From: Coriobacteriia bacterium
GTDB taxonomy: Bacteria; Actinomycetota; Coriobacteriia; Anaerosomatales; PALSA-660
Direction of reading: 5' to 3'
DNA: 37,681 nt
Assembly (NCBI GenBank): GCA_025361505.1
Contig: JANYKZ010000027.1
Span: forward strand, 1 to 37,681
A model generated the notes under the pieces. The model was given only the letters and a program-made list of their open reading frames with translations, searched no databases and had not been told where the DNA came from. Shown piece after piece: positions 8,110-15,513 of this stretch (the stretch's first letter is position 1; each line of letters opens with the position of its first letter). The position numbers were made by a program, and so were the translations under genes.

Positions 8110-9117
8110 TCACTCCGCCGGAGGCTCCACATCCCGGGTCCTCAACGGCGGTCCGCCGCCTCCGAGGAACAGGAACGCGGTCCAGCGCCAGCGCTTCAGC
8201 AGCAGGGTCAGCGCTATCGCCGCGCCCAGGGTGAACGCGTAGCCGGCGGCCAGTCGCACGATGTCCCCGCCGGCGACCCACGGCGGAAGCAGCAGCTTGT
8301 GCGCGGCGTAGATGCCGAGGGTCAGCGCACCCAGCCACGCTCCTCGATGCGCGCGGCGCGCCAGATACATCGCGCTGGCGATCAGCGCGAGAATCAACGC
8401 GAAGCGAAGGGCGGTCAGCCCGGCCGAGAGCCACAGCGCCCCGGGGCCCGCCGCGGCGACGGCGGACGCGGCCCAACGAGGCGGCCACCACAGCAGGTTC
8501 GCCCCCGGGACCGACCACTTCGCCAGAAGCAGGAGCCCCGCCGCGACAAGGGCCCACGGGCCCGGCTCGAACTTCCGCTCTCCCACCAGGCGCCCTGCGA
8601 CGAAGACGGGGAAGAGGATTGCCAGGTAGCGCAGCGAGAAGTACGGCAGCGCCTCGAACGGGACGAAGACGCAGGCGACGGCGACCGTGAGTACCGCGAT
8701 GCGACTGCGGCCCAGGAGCGCCCACAGCGCGCTCAACACGAACAGCAGATACAGGAACCACATGGGGTTGGCGCTCTGATCGAGCCAGACCAGCGAGCTC
8801 AGGAGCCATCCCATCGGGTTCGTCCGGCTGACGATCGCCCAGTACACGACGTTCCAGGCCGCGTAGGGCACGAGAAGCTGCAGAGCCCGTCGGCCTACCC
8901 ACCGGGCGTCCGCAACGGCGGGGGCCAGGTAGCCCGAGACGAATGCGAACAACGGCACGTCGAGGATGGAGAGGATCGAGAAGGCGGTGGCCAGGGGCAG
9001 CGGCGCTCGCGTGGCGTCGTTGTTGTAGGCGTACAGGATGACGTGTCCCAGGACCACCAGGCACATGGCCACGGCCTTGAGGACGTCGAGCCGAAGATCT
9101 CGCTCCTTGGCCATCAC
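8110..9117 (-). CDS. Acyltransferase-3 family integral membrane protein
   Basis: A 335-residue protein with about ten hydrophobic segments. The N-terminus (RLDVLKAVAMCLVVLGHV) matches the start of the acyltransferase-3 family, with its conserved R-x-D near the first helix and the His of LGH in the first helix. These enzymes transfer acyl groups (often O-acetyl) to extracytoplasmic glycans or lipids. The last residues are hydrophilic. The GTG at 9117 directly abuts the stop of the PAS gene (9118), with an ATG one codon later; either start is possible, and AGGTGA overlaps the start. It is the third gene of a tightly packed operon (10127 to 8110). The acceptor is not indicated by context. Confidence 0.82.
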   Translation of the reverse strand: MMAKERDLRLDVLKAVAMCLVVLGHVILYAYNNDATRAPLPLATAFSILSILDVPLFAFVSGYLAPAVADARWVGRRALQLLVPYAAWNVVYWAIVSRTNPMGWLLSSLVWLDQSANPMWFLYLLFVLSALWALLGRSRIAVLTVAVACVFVPFEALPYFSLRYLAILFPVFVAGRLVGERKFEPGPWALVAAGLLLLAKWSVPGANLLWWPPRWAASAVAAAGPGALWLSAGLTALRFALILALIASAMYLARRAHRGAWLGALTLGIYAAHKLLLPPWVAGGDIVRLAAGYAFTLGAAIALTLLLKRWRWTAFLFLGGGGPPLRTRDVEPPAE

Positions 9118-9825
9118 CTAGCGCGCATGCGTCGGAGACGCCGGCTCACGCTCGACGAACGCGGCCACCGCTCCGCCCACGCCGCCGGCGCCGTTCTCGA
9201 ACGGGGCCGTGTTGACGGACAGATGCCGGTGCCACCCGTTGGGCCAAGACACGAGCACCGGGGTGTCGTGCTGGGGCTCGGCGACGACCAACGCGCGGAA
9301 GTCGCGACGCGACGGTTCCGCGCGATCGTGGTCCGGCGAGATCCGGACACTCCAGTCGGAGGACATCAGGGCGGAGGGGTCGTCGCCGACGATGTCGAGC
9401 AGCCGGCGCGCCTCGCCGTTGGCGAAGGTGATCGAGCCCGCGTCGTCGAGCACAACGATGCCTGCGGGTGCGGTCTCCATCACGCTCTCGAGCATCTCGC
9501 CGGCCCTCTTGACCGCGTGCTGCGATGACGCCGCGTCGGCGAGCTGCTGCCGGGAGTAGAGCGCGTAGACGCCGAAGGCCATGAATGGCACCCACAGCAG
9601 CTCGATCGAGGTCACTGCGGGGTCGAGGAAGGTCGGGAAGAGCCCGAAGTGGCCGAGGATGCTCGCCCAGCTCGAGATGAAGTAGCACAGGATCGAGGCC
9701 GTGAAGAACCCCTTGGCGTTCGCGTCGAAGGTCCCTCCGGGCCTGACCGGCACCATCAGGACCGCGACCATCGCGACGGTGAAGGCGATCATCGGGAGGA
9801 TGTCCTCGGCCATGCTCCACGTCAT
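9118..9825 (-). CDS. Membrane-anchored PAS-domain sensor without an output domain
   Basis: A 235-residue protein. Residues 1-95 form about three membrane helices. A short linker follows with AVKRAGEMLESVMETAP, typical of the helix before a PAS domain. The PAS fold (about 110-220) begins with GIVVLDDAGSITFANGEARRLL, and the protein ends after it. No HisKA, HATPase, GGDEF, EAL or methyl-accepting region follows. It overlaps the upstream small membrane gene by 4 nt and abuts the acyltransferase gene, so the three are probably made together. Either it signals through a partner protein or it is a truncated kinase; the tidy ATGA and abutting junctions favour an intact short protein. Confidence 0.75.
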   Translation of the reverse strand: MTWSMAEDILPMIAFTVAMVAVLMVPVRPGGTFDANAKGFFTASILCYFISSWASILGHFGLFPTFLDPAVTSIELLWVPFMAFGVYALYSRQQLADAASSQHAVKRAGEMLESVMETAPAGIVVLDDAGSITFANGEARRLLDIVGDDPSALMSSDWSVRISPDHDRAEPSRRDFRALVVAEPQHDTPVLVSWPNGWHRHLSVNTAPFENGAGGVGGAVAAFVEREPASPTHAR

Positions 9826-10127
9826 CGGTGGCCTCCCGCCGGCGAGAGCTCATGACGCCGGGCCTGCCAGGCGGCCCACGCGAGCGAGAATCCCGCGAAC
9901 GCGACGACCAGATGCCGCAGCCACCGGAACCACTCCGCGTTGAGTCCGGTCTGCTGTCCGATGACGCTGAGTGCGAAGCTGCCGATGAGCGCCACCACTC
10001 CGACCAGGAAGTACCGTGCCGCCTCGGGCATGCGGATCTGACGGCCGATGCTGTACATCACCGGCATGAACACGAGCGCGGCCACGAGCTTGAACGCGGT
10101 GTTGACCGCGCCTGCAGTGACGACCAT
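9822..10127 (-). CDS. Small three-helix membrane protein of unknown function
   Basis: A 101-residue protein with three hydrophobic segments (about 5-30, 38-58 and 72-92). No family is recognised. The ATG at 10127 is chosen because a G-run (GGGGGG) lies about 6 nt upstream; the frame is open further upstream only with arginine-rich sequence. It is first of three overlapping genes (small membrane protein, TM-PAS protein, acyltransferase). The size and helices suggest a partner of the PAS protein's membrane domain, which is inference only. Confidence 0.65.
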   Translation of the reverse strand: MVVTAGAVNTAFKLVAALVFMPVMYSIGRQIRMPEAARYFLVGVVALIGSFALSVIGQQTGLNAEWFRWLRHLVVAFAGFSLAWAAWQARRHELSPAGGHR

Positions 10128-10318
10128 CGACAGCCCCCCCGAATCGTGTGTCCGCGGACGACGCCCGCGAACTCTCCGCACGCTCCGCCTATTGTAGGAG
10201 GGAGGGGGCTGCGACCGCCACGGCCGGGCGTCGAGCGGACGCCCGCGGCGGCAACCCTCACGCTGAGGCGCCGCATCGCGTCAGACTCGTTGCGGCCAAG
10301 CGTCCCGCCGCACCCGCG

Positions 10319-11605
10319 ATGGGGCCGCTCACCGCGACGGTCGAGCGGCCCGTGGAGTCGTCGCGGCTGGCGTCGATCCGCGCGCTCGTGGAGAAGACGC
10401 TGGCCGGGCAGGCGCCGGTCCAGAGGCTCGCCGACATCGCCTCGGGCTACCTCACCTTCTTCGTGCTGGGCGTCGCGGTCGTGACGTTCTTCGGCTGGCT
10501 GTTCCTCGCCCATGCGGCCGCTCCAACAGCGCTCATCGCCGCCGTCGCGGTCCTCGTCGTGGCCTGCCCGTGCGCGCTCGGGCTCGCCACGCCGCTGGCG
10601 ATCAGCGTCTCGCTCGGCCGCGCCACGCGCGCGGGCGTGCTCGTGCGCGTGCCTGCGGCGCTCGAGACCGCGGCGCTGGTGCGCGAGGTCGCGTTCGACA
10701 AAACGGGCACCCTGACGGCCGGGGACCTGCAGGTCACCGGATCGGGGGTCGTCGAGGGCTGGGATCCGGCGACCCTCGTGTGTGCGGCCGCTGCGGTCGA
10801 GCAGTACTCGGAGCACCCGCTCGGCCGCGCGATCGCGCGATCGTACTCTCGCGACCCCGGCTGCCGGCGGTGTGCGCTCTGTTCGCGGGCTGGGAGTCGA
10901 GGGCACGCTCTCGGATGGCCGATCCGTGCGCGTCGGGTCCGAGGAGTTCATGCCCGATGCGGCGCCCGAGAGGTTGCTGGACGGGGCCGCCGCCCACGCG
11001 ATGGAGGCGGAGAGCGTCGTATGGGTGGCGATCGACGGGCGGGTCACCGGGTTCATTGCGCTGCGCGACGAACTGCTGCCCGGAGCCGCCAAGGCCGTCG
11101 CCGACCTGCGCACGACGGGACGCACCGCGCTGCTGTTGTCGGGGGACAGCGAGGCGACCACGATGGCGGTGGCCGGCAAGCTCGGAATCCCCGCGCACCG
11201 CAGTCGGCTGACCCCCGAGCAGAAGGCCGAAGCGATCGCGGACGGGAGGGCCTCCGGCGTGCGCGTCGCCATGGTCGGTGACGGCGTGAACGACGCTCCG
11301 GCGCTGGCGAGGCCGACCTTTCGGTGACCGTGTGGGGCGGAAGCGACGTCGCGGGCGAGACCTCGGACGTGGTACTCGCGCGCCCCGACCTCGACCTGGT
11401 GCCCTGGTTCCTGCGCCTGTCGGCCGCGACGCGGCGCGTGACGCGGCAGAACCTCGGCTGGGCGTTCGCCTACAACGTGGTCGCGATCCCTCTCGCCGCC
11501 TTCGGCGTCATCAGTCCGGCCGTCGCCGCCGCGACCATGGCGGGAAGCAGCGTTCTCGTGGTCGGGAACTCCCTGCGCCTGAGGCACATGGCGAGGCACG
11601 CCTAG
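10319..11605 (+). pseudogene. Decayed copper-type P1B ATPase (5'-truncated, two frameshifts)
   Basis: Three frames together spell the C-terminal two thirds of a CopA-like P1B ATPase. Frame one (about 10340-10850) has APVQRLADIASGY, the metal-site CPC within VVACPCALGLATPLA (near 10562), and the phosphorylation motif DKTGTLT (near 10698). Frame two (about 10855-11305) has LLSGDSE, MVGDGVNDAPALA. Frame three (about 11306-11605) resumes with EADLSVTVWGGSDVAGETSDVVL and ends after the last two helices. A one-base change near 11306 and another near 10850 break the gene. The heavy-metal-binding domain, early helices and most of the actuator domain are missing upstream, where a divergent operon begins at 10127. 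Sequencing error could explain the shifts but not the missing 5' part. Confidence 0.85.
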
Positions 11606-11713
11606 CCGAGGTGCGATGTGGAGGTCGTGTGAGCCCGCCCTATGGGTCCTCTCACGAGACCGGCGATGGCACGCACCGCGCTCTTCGTGGGGTCCAAGCA
11701 GAAAGGACCTCCT

Positions 11714-12100
11714 GTGAAGCGACTCATTGCGTTCTCAATCACGTCGTTGTTCGCGCTCGGCCTCGGCATCGCGCTCCTGTCCGCGCCCGTCGTTGCCGTC
11801 GGTCATCCCGGGAACACGTGCAACCCTCCGGCAGGGCACGGTCGATCGGGGTGTCATCGCGTGACGGTGTCGTCGAGGACGGCCGCACGTCCGGCCGTCG
11901 CAGCGGGCGCGCAGAAGCGCGCGGCATCTGCCCAAAGCCCCGTCGGCACGAAGAAGGCGGCTCCCAAGGTCGTCACTTCGACGGCCGGCTCTGCCGTGCC
12001 GTCGGTCGCGGCCACCGCGCCGGCGTCTCTGGTGCCGCTCCATCCGGCAGCCCCTCGCCTTCCGTGGTGGCTGCAGATCTGGCACTTCCTCTTCGGGTAG
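11714..12100 (+). CDS. Small secreted Ala/Pro-rich protein with aromatic C-terminal tail
   Basis: A 128-residue protein with a signal peptide (KRLIAFSITSLFALGLGIAL, then SAPVVA). The mature start has two cysteines in HPGNTCNPPAGHGRSGCH, then a low-complexity Ala/Ser/Pro/Lys linker of about 75 residues, and an unusual end LPWWLQIWHFLFG. No family is recognised. The GTG at 11714 is chosen for AAAGGA 8 nt upstream; the ATG at 11642 has no such site and would bury the signal peptide. It lies between the ATPase pseudogene and the convergent hydrolase gene. The tail may be a membrane or protein-docking element. Confidence 0.6.
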   Translation: MKRLIAFSITSLFALGLGIALLSAPVVAVGHPGNTCNPPAGHGRSGCHRVTVSSRTAARPAVAAGAQKRAASAQSPVGTKKAAPKVVTSTAGSAVPSVAATAPASLVPLHPAAPRLPWWLQIWHFLFG

Positions 12101-12107
12101 AGGCGCG

Positions 12108-12122
12108 GGCGCGCTACGCGCC
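12108..12122. terminator. Small GC-rich hairpin between convergent genes
   Basis: GGCGCG (12108-12113) and CGCGCC (12117-12122) form a 6-bp stem with a CTA loop. It lies in the 31-bp gap between the convergent stops at 12100 and 12132, so it could serve both strands. It is too short for certainty. Confidence 0.35.
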
Positions 12123-12131
12123 GGTCGTGCG

Positions 12132-13481
12132 CTACTTGAGCGTGACGCTCACCGTGCTCGACATCCCGGAACCGAGCCAGCCGGGGCAGGCCGAGAACGC
12201 AGGCACCTCAGCCCTGAAGCCGTAGACGCCCTTCCGGGACCCCTTCCCGAAGCGGTACAGATACGTCCAGACGGCTCCGCCGTTGGAAGCGCAGATCGTG
12301 CGGCTGCTCACACGGACCCAGCCCGCTCCGGGCCTGCGTACGTAGATCACCGCAGCCGTGCCGATCGCGAGGGTCGGCGTGACGGAACCGCCCAGGCTCA
12401 CCGCCCTGCCGATGTAGGACGTTGTGGCACCGGCCCTGATGCTGATGGTCGCCTGCGGGCGGACGAGCGAGATCTCGTCGAAGACCGCGGAGGTTCCGGA
12501 GACCGTCTGGGTGGTGCTGATCGCGGTCGTGCCGCCGGCCAGGCGCACGGTGACGCGGGCCCGCACGGCCCCAGCGGGGCTCACGGCGGTCGTGGAGAGC
12601 ATCCGGAAGGCCGAGCCGTTGATGGTCGAGGCCGCGCCGATCGAGCGCTTCCCCGCAAGGGCGCGACCCGTCGCGTCACGGTAGTCGACGTGCATCTCGA
12701 CGCCCGTCGGGCTTGACGCCGTCCGCACCCATACCGAGGCCGTGTAGGTCGTCTCGGGGGTGACGGTCACCTCTTGCGACATGTCGGTGAACGACAGTGC
12801 GCTGGTGCTCGGGTTGATCAACTGCACCGAGTTGTAGGTCGCCTTCACGAGGTCGTGGCGTTGCGCTGTCAACGTCGCGTCGCGGGAGCCGGCGAAGGTC
12901 CACCAGACCGGCTGGGCGCGCCACGTGTCCAGCGACCTCGCCCACACATCGAACGACCCGTTCTTGAGCAGGTTGCTCGACACGACGCTTCCGGATATGC
13001 GGTTGTACCGTGTCGGCTTGTAGCCGAACGCCAGGTCGTCCGCGATGCGGTGGATGACGGAGCCGGCGACCTTGCCGTTGGAGGACTCGTAGGCGACGTA
13101 CTGGGTGTGTGCATCGTCGACCCACCCGTAGAAGATCCGGATGTGATAGCCCTTCTTGAGCAGAGCATCGCCCGGAGCGAGCTGGGTCGTCGGGATCGAA
13201 TGGGTGACGTGGTAGAACGAGGCGGTCGCCCACGACGTCCCGGTCGCCCAGGCCATCGACGCGTAGCCGGAACAGTCCCTGCGGTATCCGGCGTAGTAGG
13301 GGCCGGTTTGGCTGTACGTGACCGGGCGGTCGACCCGCACCTGGGCGCGCGCGAGGACGGTCACGCGCGTGATGGCATACGCGTTCGTCGCACCGAACAT
13401 CGCGAACGAGATCGTGAGCGCCAGAACGACGAGCCCTGCGGCCCGTCGCCTCGTCGACCTGTACCTCATCGTCGGACCCAT
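12132..13481 (-). CDS. Secreted NlpC/P60-like hydrolase with CBM-like and Ig-like C-terminal domains
   Basis: A 449-residue protein. A signal peptide (ending near ATNAYA) leads to an NlpC/P60-like domain with DCSGY (candidate nucleophile Cys70) and KGYHIRIFYGW (candidate His113). The middle part, from about residue 170 (NLLKNGSFDVW), is a jelly-roll resembling carbohydrate-binding CBM4/9 modules. The last hundred residues are Ig-like (ATISIRAGATTSYIGRAVSLGG). Its likely role is cell-wall cleavage with polysaccharide attachment. The ATG at 13481 is chosen because AGGAGG precedes it by 5 nt. It follows prepilin operon 2 on the same strand. The N-terminal half is a paralogue of the protein at 355-891. 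The Ig-like end resembles that of the multicopper oxidase in style. Confidence 0.8.
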   Translation of the reverse strand: MGPTMRYRSTRRRAAGLVVLALTISFAMFGATNAYAITRVTVLARAQVRVDRPVTYSQTGPYYAGYRRDCSGYASMAWATGTSWATASFYHVTHSIPTTQLAPGDALLKKGYHIRIFYGWVDDAHTQYVAYESSNGKVAGSVIHRIADDLAFGYKPTRYNRISGSVVSSNLLKNGSFDVWARSLDTWRAQPVWWTFAGSRDATLTAQRHDLVKATYNSVQLINPSTSALSFTDMSQEVTVTPETTYTASVWVRTASSPTGVEMHVDYRDATGRALAGKRSIGAASTINGSAFRMLSTTAVSPAGAVRARVTVRLAGGTTAISTTQTVSGTSAVFDEISLVRPQATISIRAGATTSYIGRAVSLGGSVTPTLAIGTAAVIYVRRPGAGWVRVSSRTICASNGGAVWTYLYRFGKGSRKGVYGFRAEVPAFSACPGWLGSGMSSTVSVTLK

Positions 13482-13549
13482 CGGCGCCTCCTGCCTGCAA
13501 CAGCGTACCCCCACCGGGAGGGTATCGGCACGCAGGAGCCCCCGCGGGA

Positions 13550-13588
13550 GGACCGGCGGTCGGTCCCGGTCGTGCGGCACGGCCGTGC
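13550..13588 (-). terminator. Hairpins between prepilin operon 2 and the hydrolase gene
   Basis: GGACCG/CGGTCC (13550-13555, 13561-13566) forms a 6-bp stem with a 5-nt loop. A 12-bp perfect palindrome GCACGGCCGTGC lies at 13577-13588, just past the stop of the PilX-like gene. Either could end or attenuate transcription from the prepilin operon into the hydrolase gene. Confidence 0.35.
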
Positions 13589-13595
13589 GACGCCG

Positions 13596-14888
13596 CTAGC
13601 GTTCGACCCAGCTCTGGACCTTCAGCGAGTCGGTGCCCACGGGCGGGTACATCGGCGGCGGGAACAGGTCGAGCCGCGAGTCGTACGAGTAGGTGCGCGT
13701 GCGGAACCCGGCGACCGGCGTGCCTCTCGAGTCGACCAAGGCGAAGCCACCCACCTGCACGTCGGCCACGGAACCGTCGATGACCAGGCTCGTCCTGAGC
13801 GCCGAACCGAACGAGCTGGTCACGGCACCCGTGCGGGCAAGAAGAGCCGCTTGGACCGTCATGGCGTCCGGGATCGTCGTGTACTGCTGAGGGATGCTGA
13901 TGTTGACCTCGGAGATCAGCCCCATCGTCGTGTTCGAGTCCGGGTCGGTCGGCCGCACGTTGCCGACGACGTAGATGTTCGCTGCGCCCACGACGGTCAC
14001 GCTCAGGGCGTAGTCGCCTCTGACCCAGATGTCGTCGTCGAAGTACAGGGCGCCCGCGTTCGGGATCGGGTAGGTGACCGGGTCGTTCGAGACGACGTAG
14101 CCCGTCGATGTGTAGCCGGTCACGGTGCGACGGGTGTAGCTTGCGCGGCTGAAGACCAGCTCGTAGCCCTGCTTCCCCGCGGCGGGCCCGGCGTAGCCCG
14201 CGGCCCCGGCGCGCTGAGCGACCGCCTTGATGCGGTCCATGACCGGCTTCACGTCGCCGAAGGGGATGAGCGACACCTGGGAAGGTCCGCTCAAGTACCC
14301 CTGGTCGGTCTGGCCCCCTCCGGAGTTGCTGAACGTCCCGTACGCAGTGGCGAGCCCGGTGATGTGGCCCTGGTTGGAGACGTTGCGGTTGCTGTGCACC
14401 TTGCCGTTGATCAGCGCGCCGAGACCGATGTTGATGTCGGAGTCCTTGAGGAACATGTAGTCGGCGAACGTCGGGAAGCGCACGGTGGCGATGACCGTCT
14501 TCGAGGCTTCTCCACTGTTCAGCCGCGCAGTGGAGCGCAGGGTCAGATACGGCACCGACGCCGACGGGGCGGACGCCACGACGGTCCACGAACCCTCCTC
14601 GGTGCGGGCGGTCAGCGTCGGAGTTGTCACGTAGTAGTCGAGGTCGTGCCGCAGCTGGTAGAGATAGGCGTTCACGCCCGCGTCCGCGATGTTGAACGCC
14701 TTCACGCGTGCGATCTGGCTCGACGAACTCGTCGACTGGTAGACCGCGACGCTGAGAAGCATCGTCGTGAGGATGAACAGGACCGCCGTCATGCCGACGA
14801 CGATGGCGAGCGCCGCCCCCTCATCCGAGCGGCCGCGCCGCCGGCCACACCTCTGATCCGTCATCCGCCGCGGCGCCATCGCTTCCAT
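13596..14888 (-). CDS. PilX-like pilus assembly / minor pilin protein (cluster 2)
   Basis: A 430-residue paralogue of the protein at 910-2199. A basic leader ends DEG, then AALAIVVGMTAVLF begins the membrane helix; Glu5 is absent, as in its paralogue. Shared blocks are AFNIADAGVNAYLYQLRHD, TFADYMFL and the C-terminal RLDLFPPPMYPP. It is the third gene of operon 2, starting 4 nt past the stop of the PilW-like gene (14893). The ATG at 14888 is very near GGGGG; a second ATG at 14879 has better spacing to the same sequence, so the start is uncertain by three codons. Probably a minor pilin or pilus assembly factor. Confidence 0.75.
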   Translation of the reverse strand: MEAMAPRRMTDQRCGRRRGRSDEGAALAIVVGMTAVLFILTTMLLSVAVYQSTSSSSQIARVKAFNIADAGVNAYLYQLRHDLDYYVTTPTLTARTEEGSWTVVASAPSASVPYLTLRSTARLNSGEASKTVIATVRFPTFADYMFLKDSDINIGLGALINGKVHSNRNVSNQGHITGLATAYGTFSNSGGGQTDQGYLSGPSQVSLIPFGDVKPVMDRIKAVAQRAGAAGYAGPAAGKQGYELVFSRASYTRRTVTGYTSTGYVVSNDPVTYPIPNAGALYFDDDIWVRGDYALSVTVVGAANIYVVGNVRPTDPDSNTTMGLISEVNISIPQQYTTIPDAMTVQAALLARTGAVTSSFGSALRTSLVIDGSVADVQVGGFALVDSRGTPVAGFRTRTYSYDSRLDLFPPPMYPPVGTDSLKVQSWVER

Positions 14889-14892
14889 CCCC

Positions 14893-15513
14893 CTAGTTCA
14901 AGATGCTGCTGTTGATCGAGCGGATCTTCACTTCGGACGTCATCTCGGTGCCGACCTTCACGCCCCCGGCCGCGGAGCGGGCGACGATCGTCACCCGGAC
15001 AAGCGAGATCGCCGCGAGCGCCGCCGTCGGGTCGCCGTCGGCGTCGTAGTACGAGAACAAGGGAGCGCTCGGGCCGTTGGCCAGATCCGCGACGTAGACG
15101 GTCGATCTCGGCGGGCCGCTGAAGTCGTATGGGGCGGCGGAGGTGAGCGAGCTCTGGACCGTGCGGTAGACCGCCCCGCCGATGACGGCGTATCCGATCT
15201 TCTCGGGCACGTCGTCATGGTTGGCGTCGCAGTAGAAGGTGCAGCTCTGGGTGGTCGCCGACGTGAACGCACCGAGACCCTCCGTCGCCTCCACCGCCTG
15301 TCGGACCTCGTCAGTGAGGATGCCGAGCGTGCGGCGCGCCTCCTCGGCGGACACGCTGGCCGACGTCGCTTGGCTCGACACCGAGCTCACGCTGCCGAAG
15401 ACCGACCACAGTGCGGTCATGACCACGCCCATCAACACGACCGAGGTGAGCATCTCGACCATGCTGAAGCCGGCGTCCCGGGGGCGTGTGCGCCTGCGAG
15501 CTGACGCGTCCAT
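14893..15513 (-). CDS. PilW-like prepilin with N-terminal methylation motif (cluster 2)
   Basis: A 206-residue protein with a prepilin signal, DAG/FSMVEMLTSVVLMG, including Glu at mature position 5. The middle element SCTFYCDANHDDVPE matches its paralogue at 2174-2812, keeping both cysteines and the D-x-N-x-D spacing. The ATG at 15513 overlaps the upstream gene's stop in an ATGA, which fixes the start and suggests translational coupling; the open frame continues upstream only as arginine-rich sequence. Likely processed by a prepilin peptidase encoded elsewhere. Confidence 0.8.
   Translation of the reverse strand: MDASARRRTRPRDAGFSMVEMLTSVVLMGVVMTALWSVFGSVSSVSSQATSASVSAEEARRTLGILTDEVRQAVEATEGLGAFTSATTQSCTFYCDANHDDVPEKIGYAVIGGAVYRTVQSSLTSAAPYDFSGPPRSTVYVADLANGPSAPLFSYYDADGDPTAALAAISLVRVTIVARSAAGGVKVGTEMTSEVKIRSINSSILN

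Noticed and set aside
10058-11599. 513-residue minus-strand frame opposite the broken P-type ATPase
   Set aside because: Low-complexity Arg/Ser/Ala composition; the plus strand carries clear CPC, DKTGTLT and GDGVNDAP motifs.
12774-14915. 713-residue plus-strand open frame across the hydrolase and PilX-like genes
   Set aside because: It spans two well-supported minus-strand genes and the gap between them; composition is Arg/Asp/Val-rich, typical of antisense frames at high GC.
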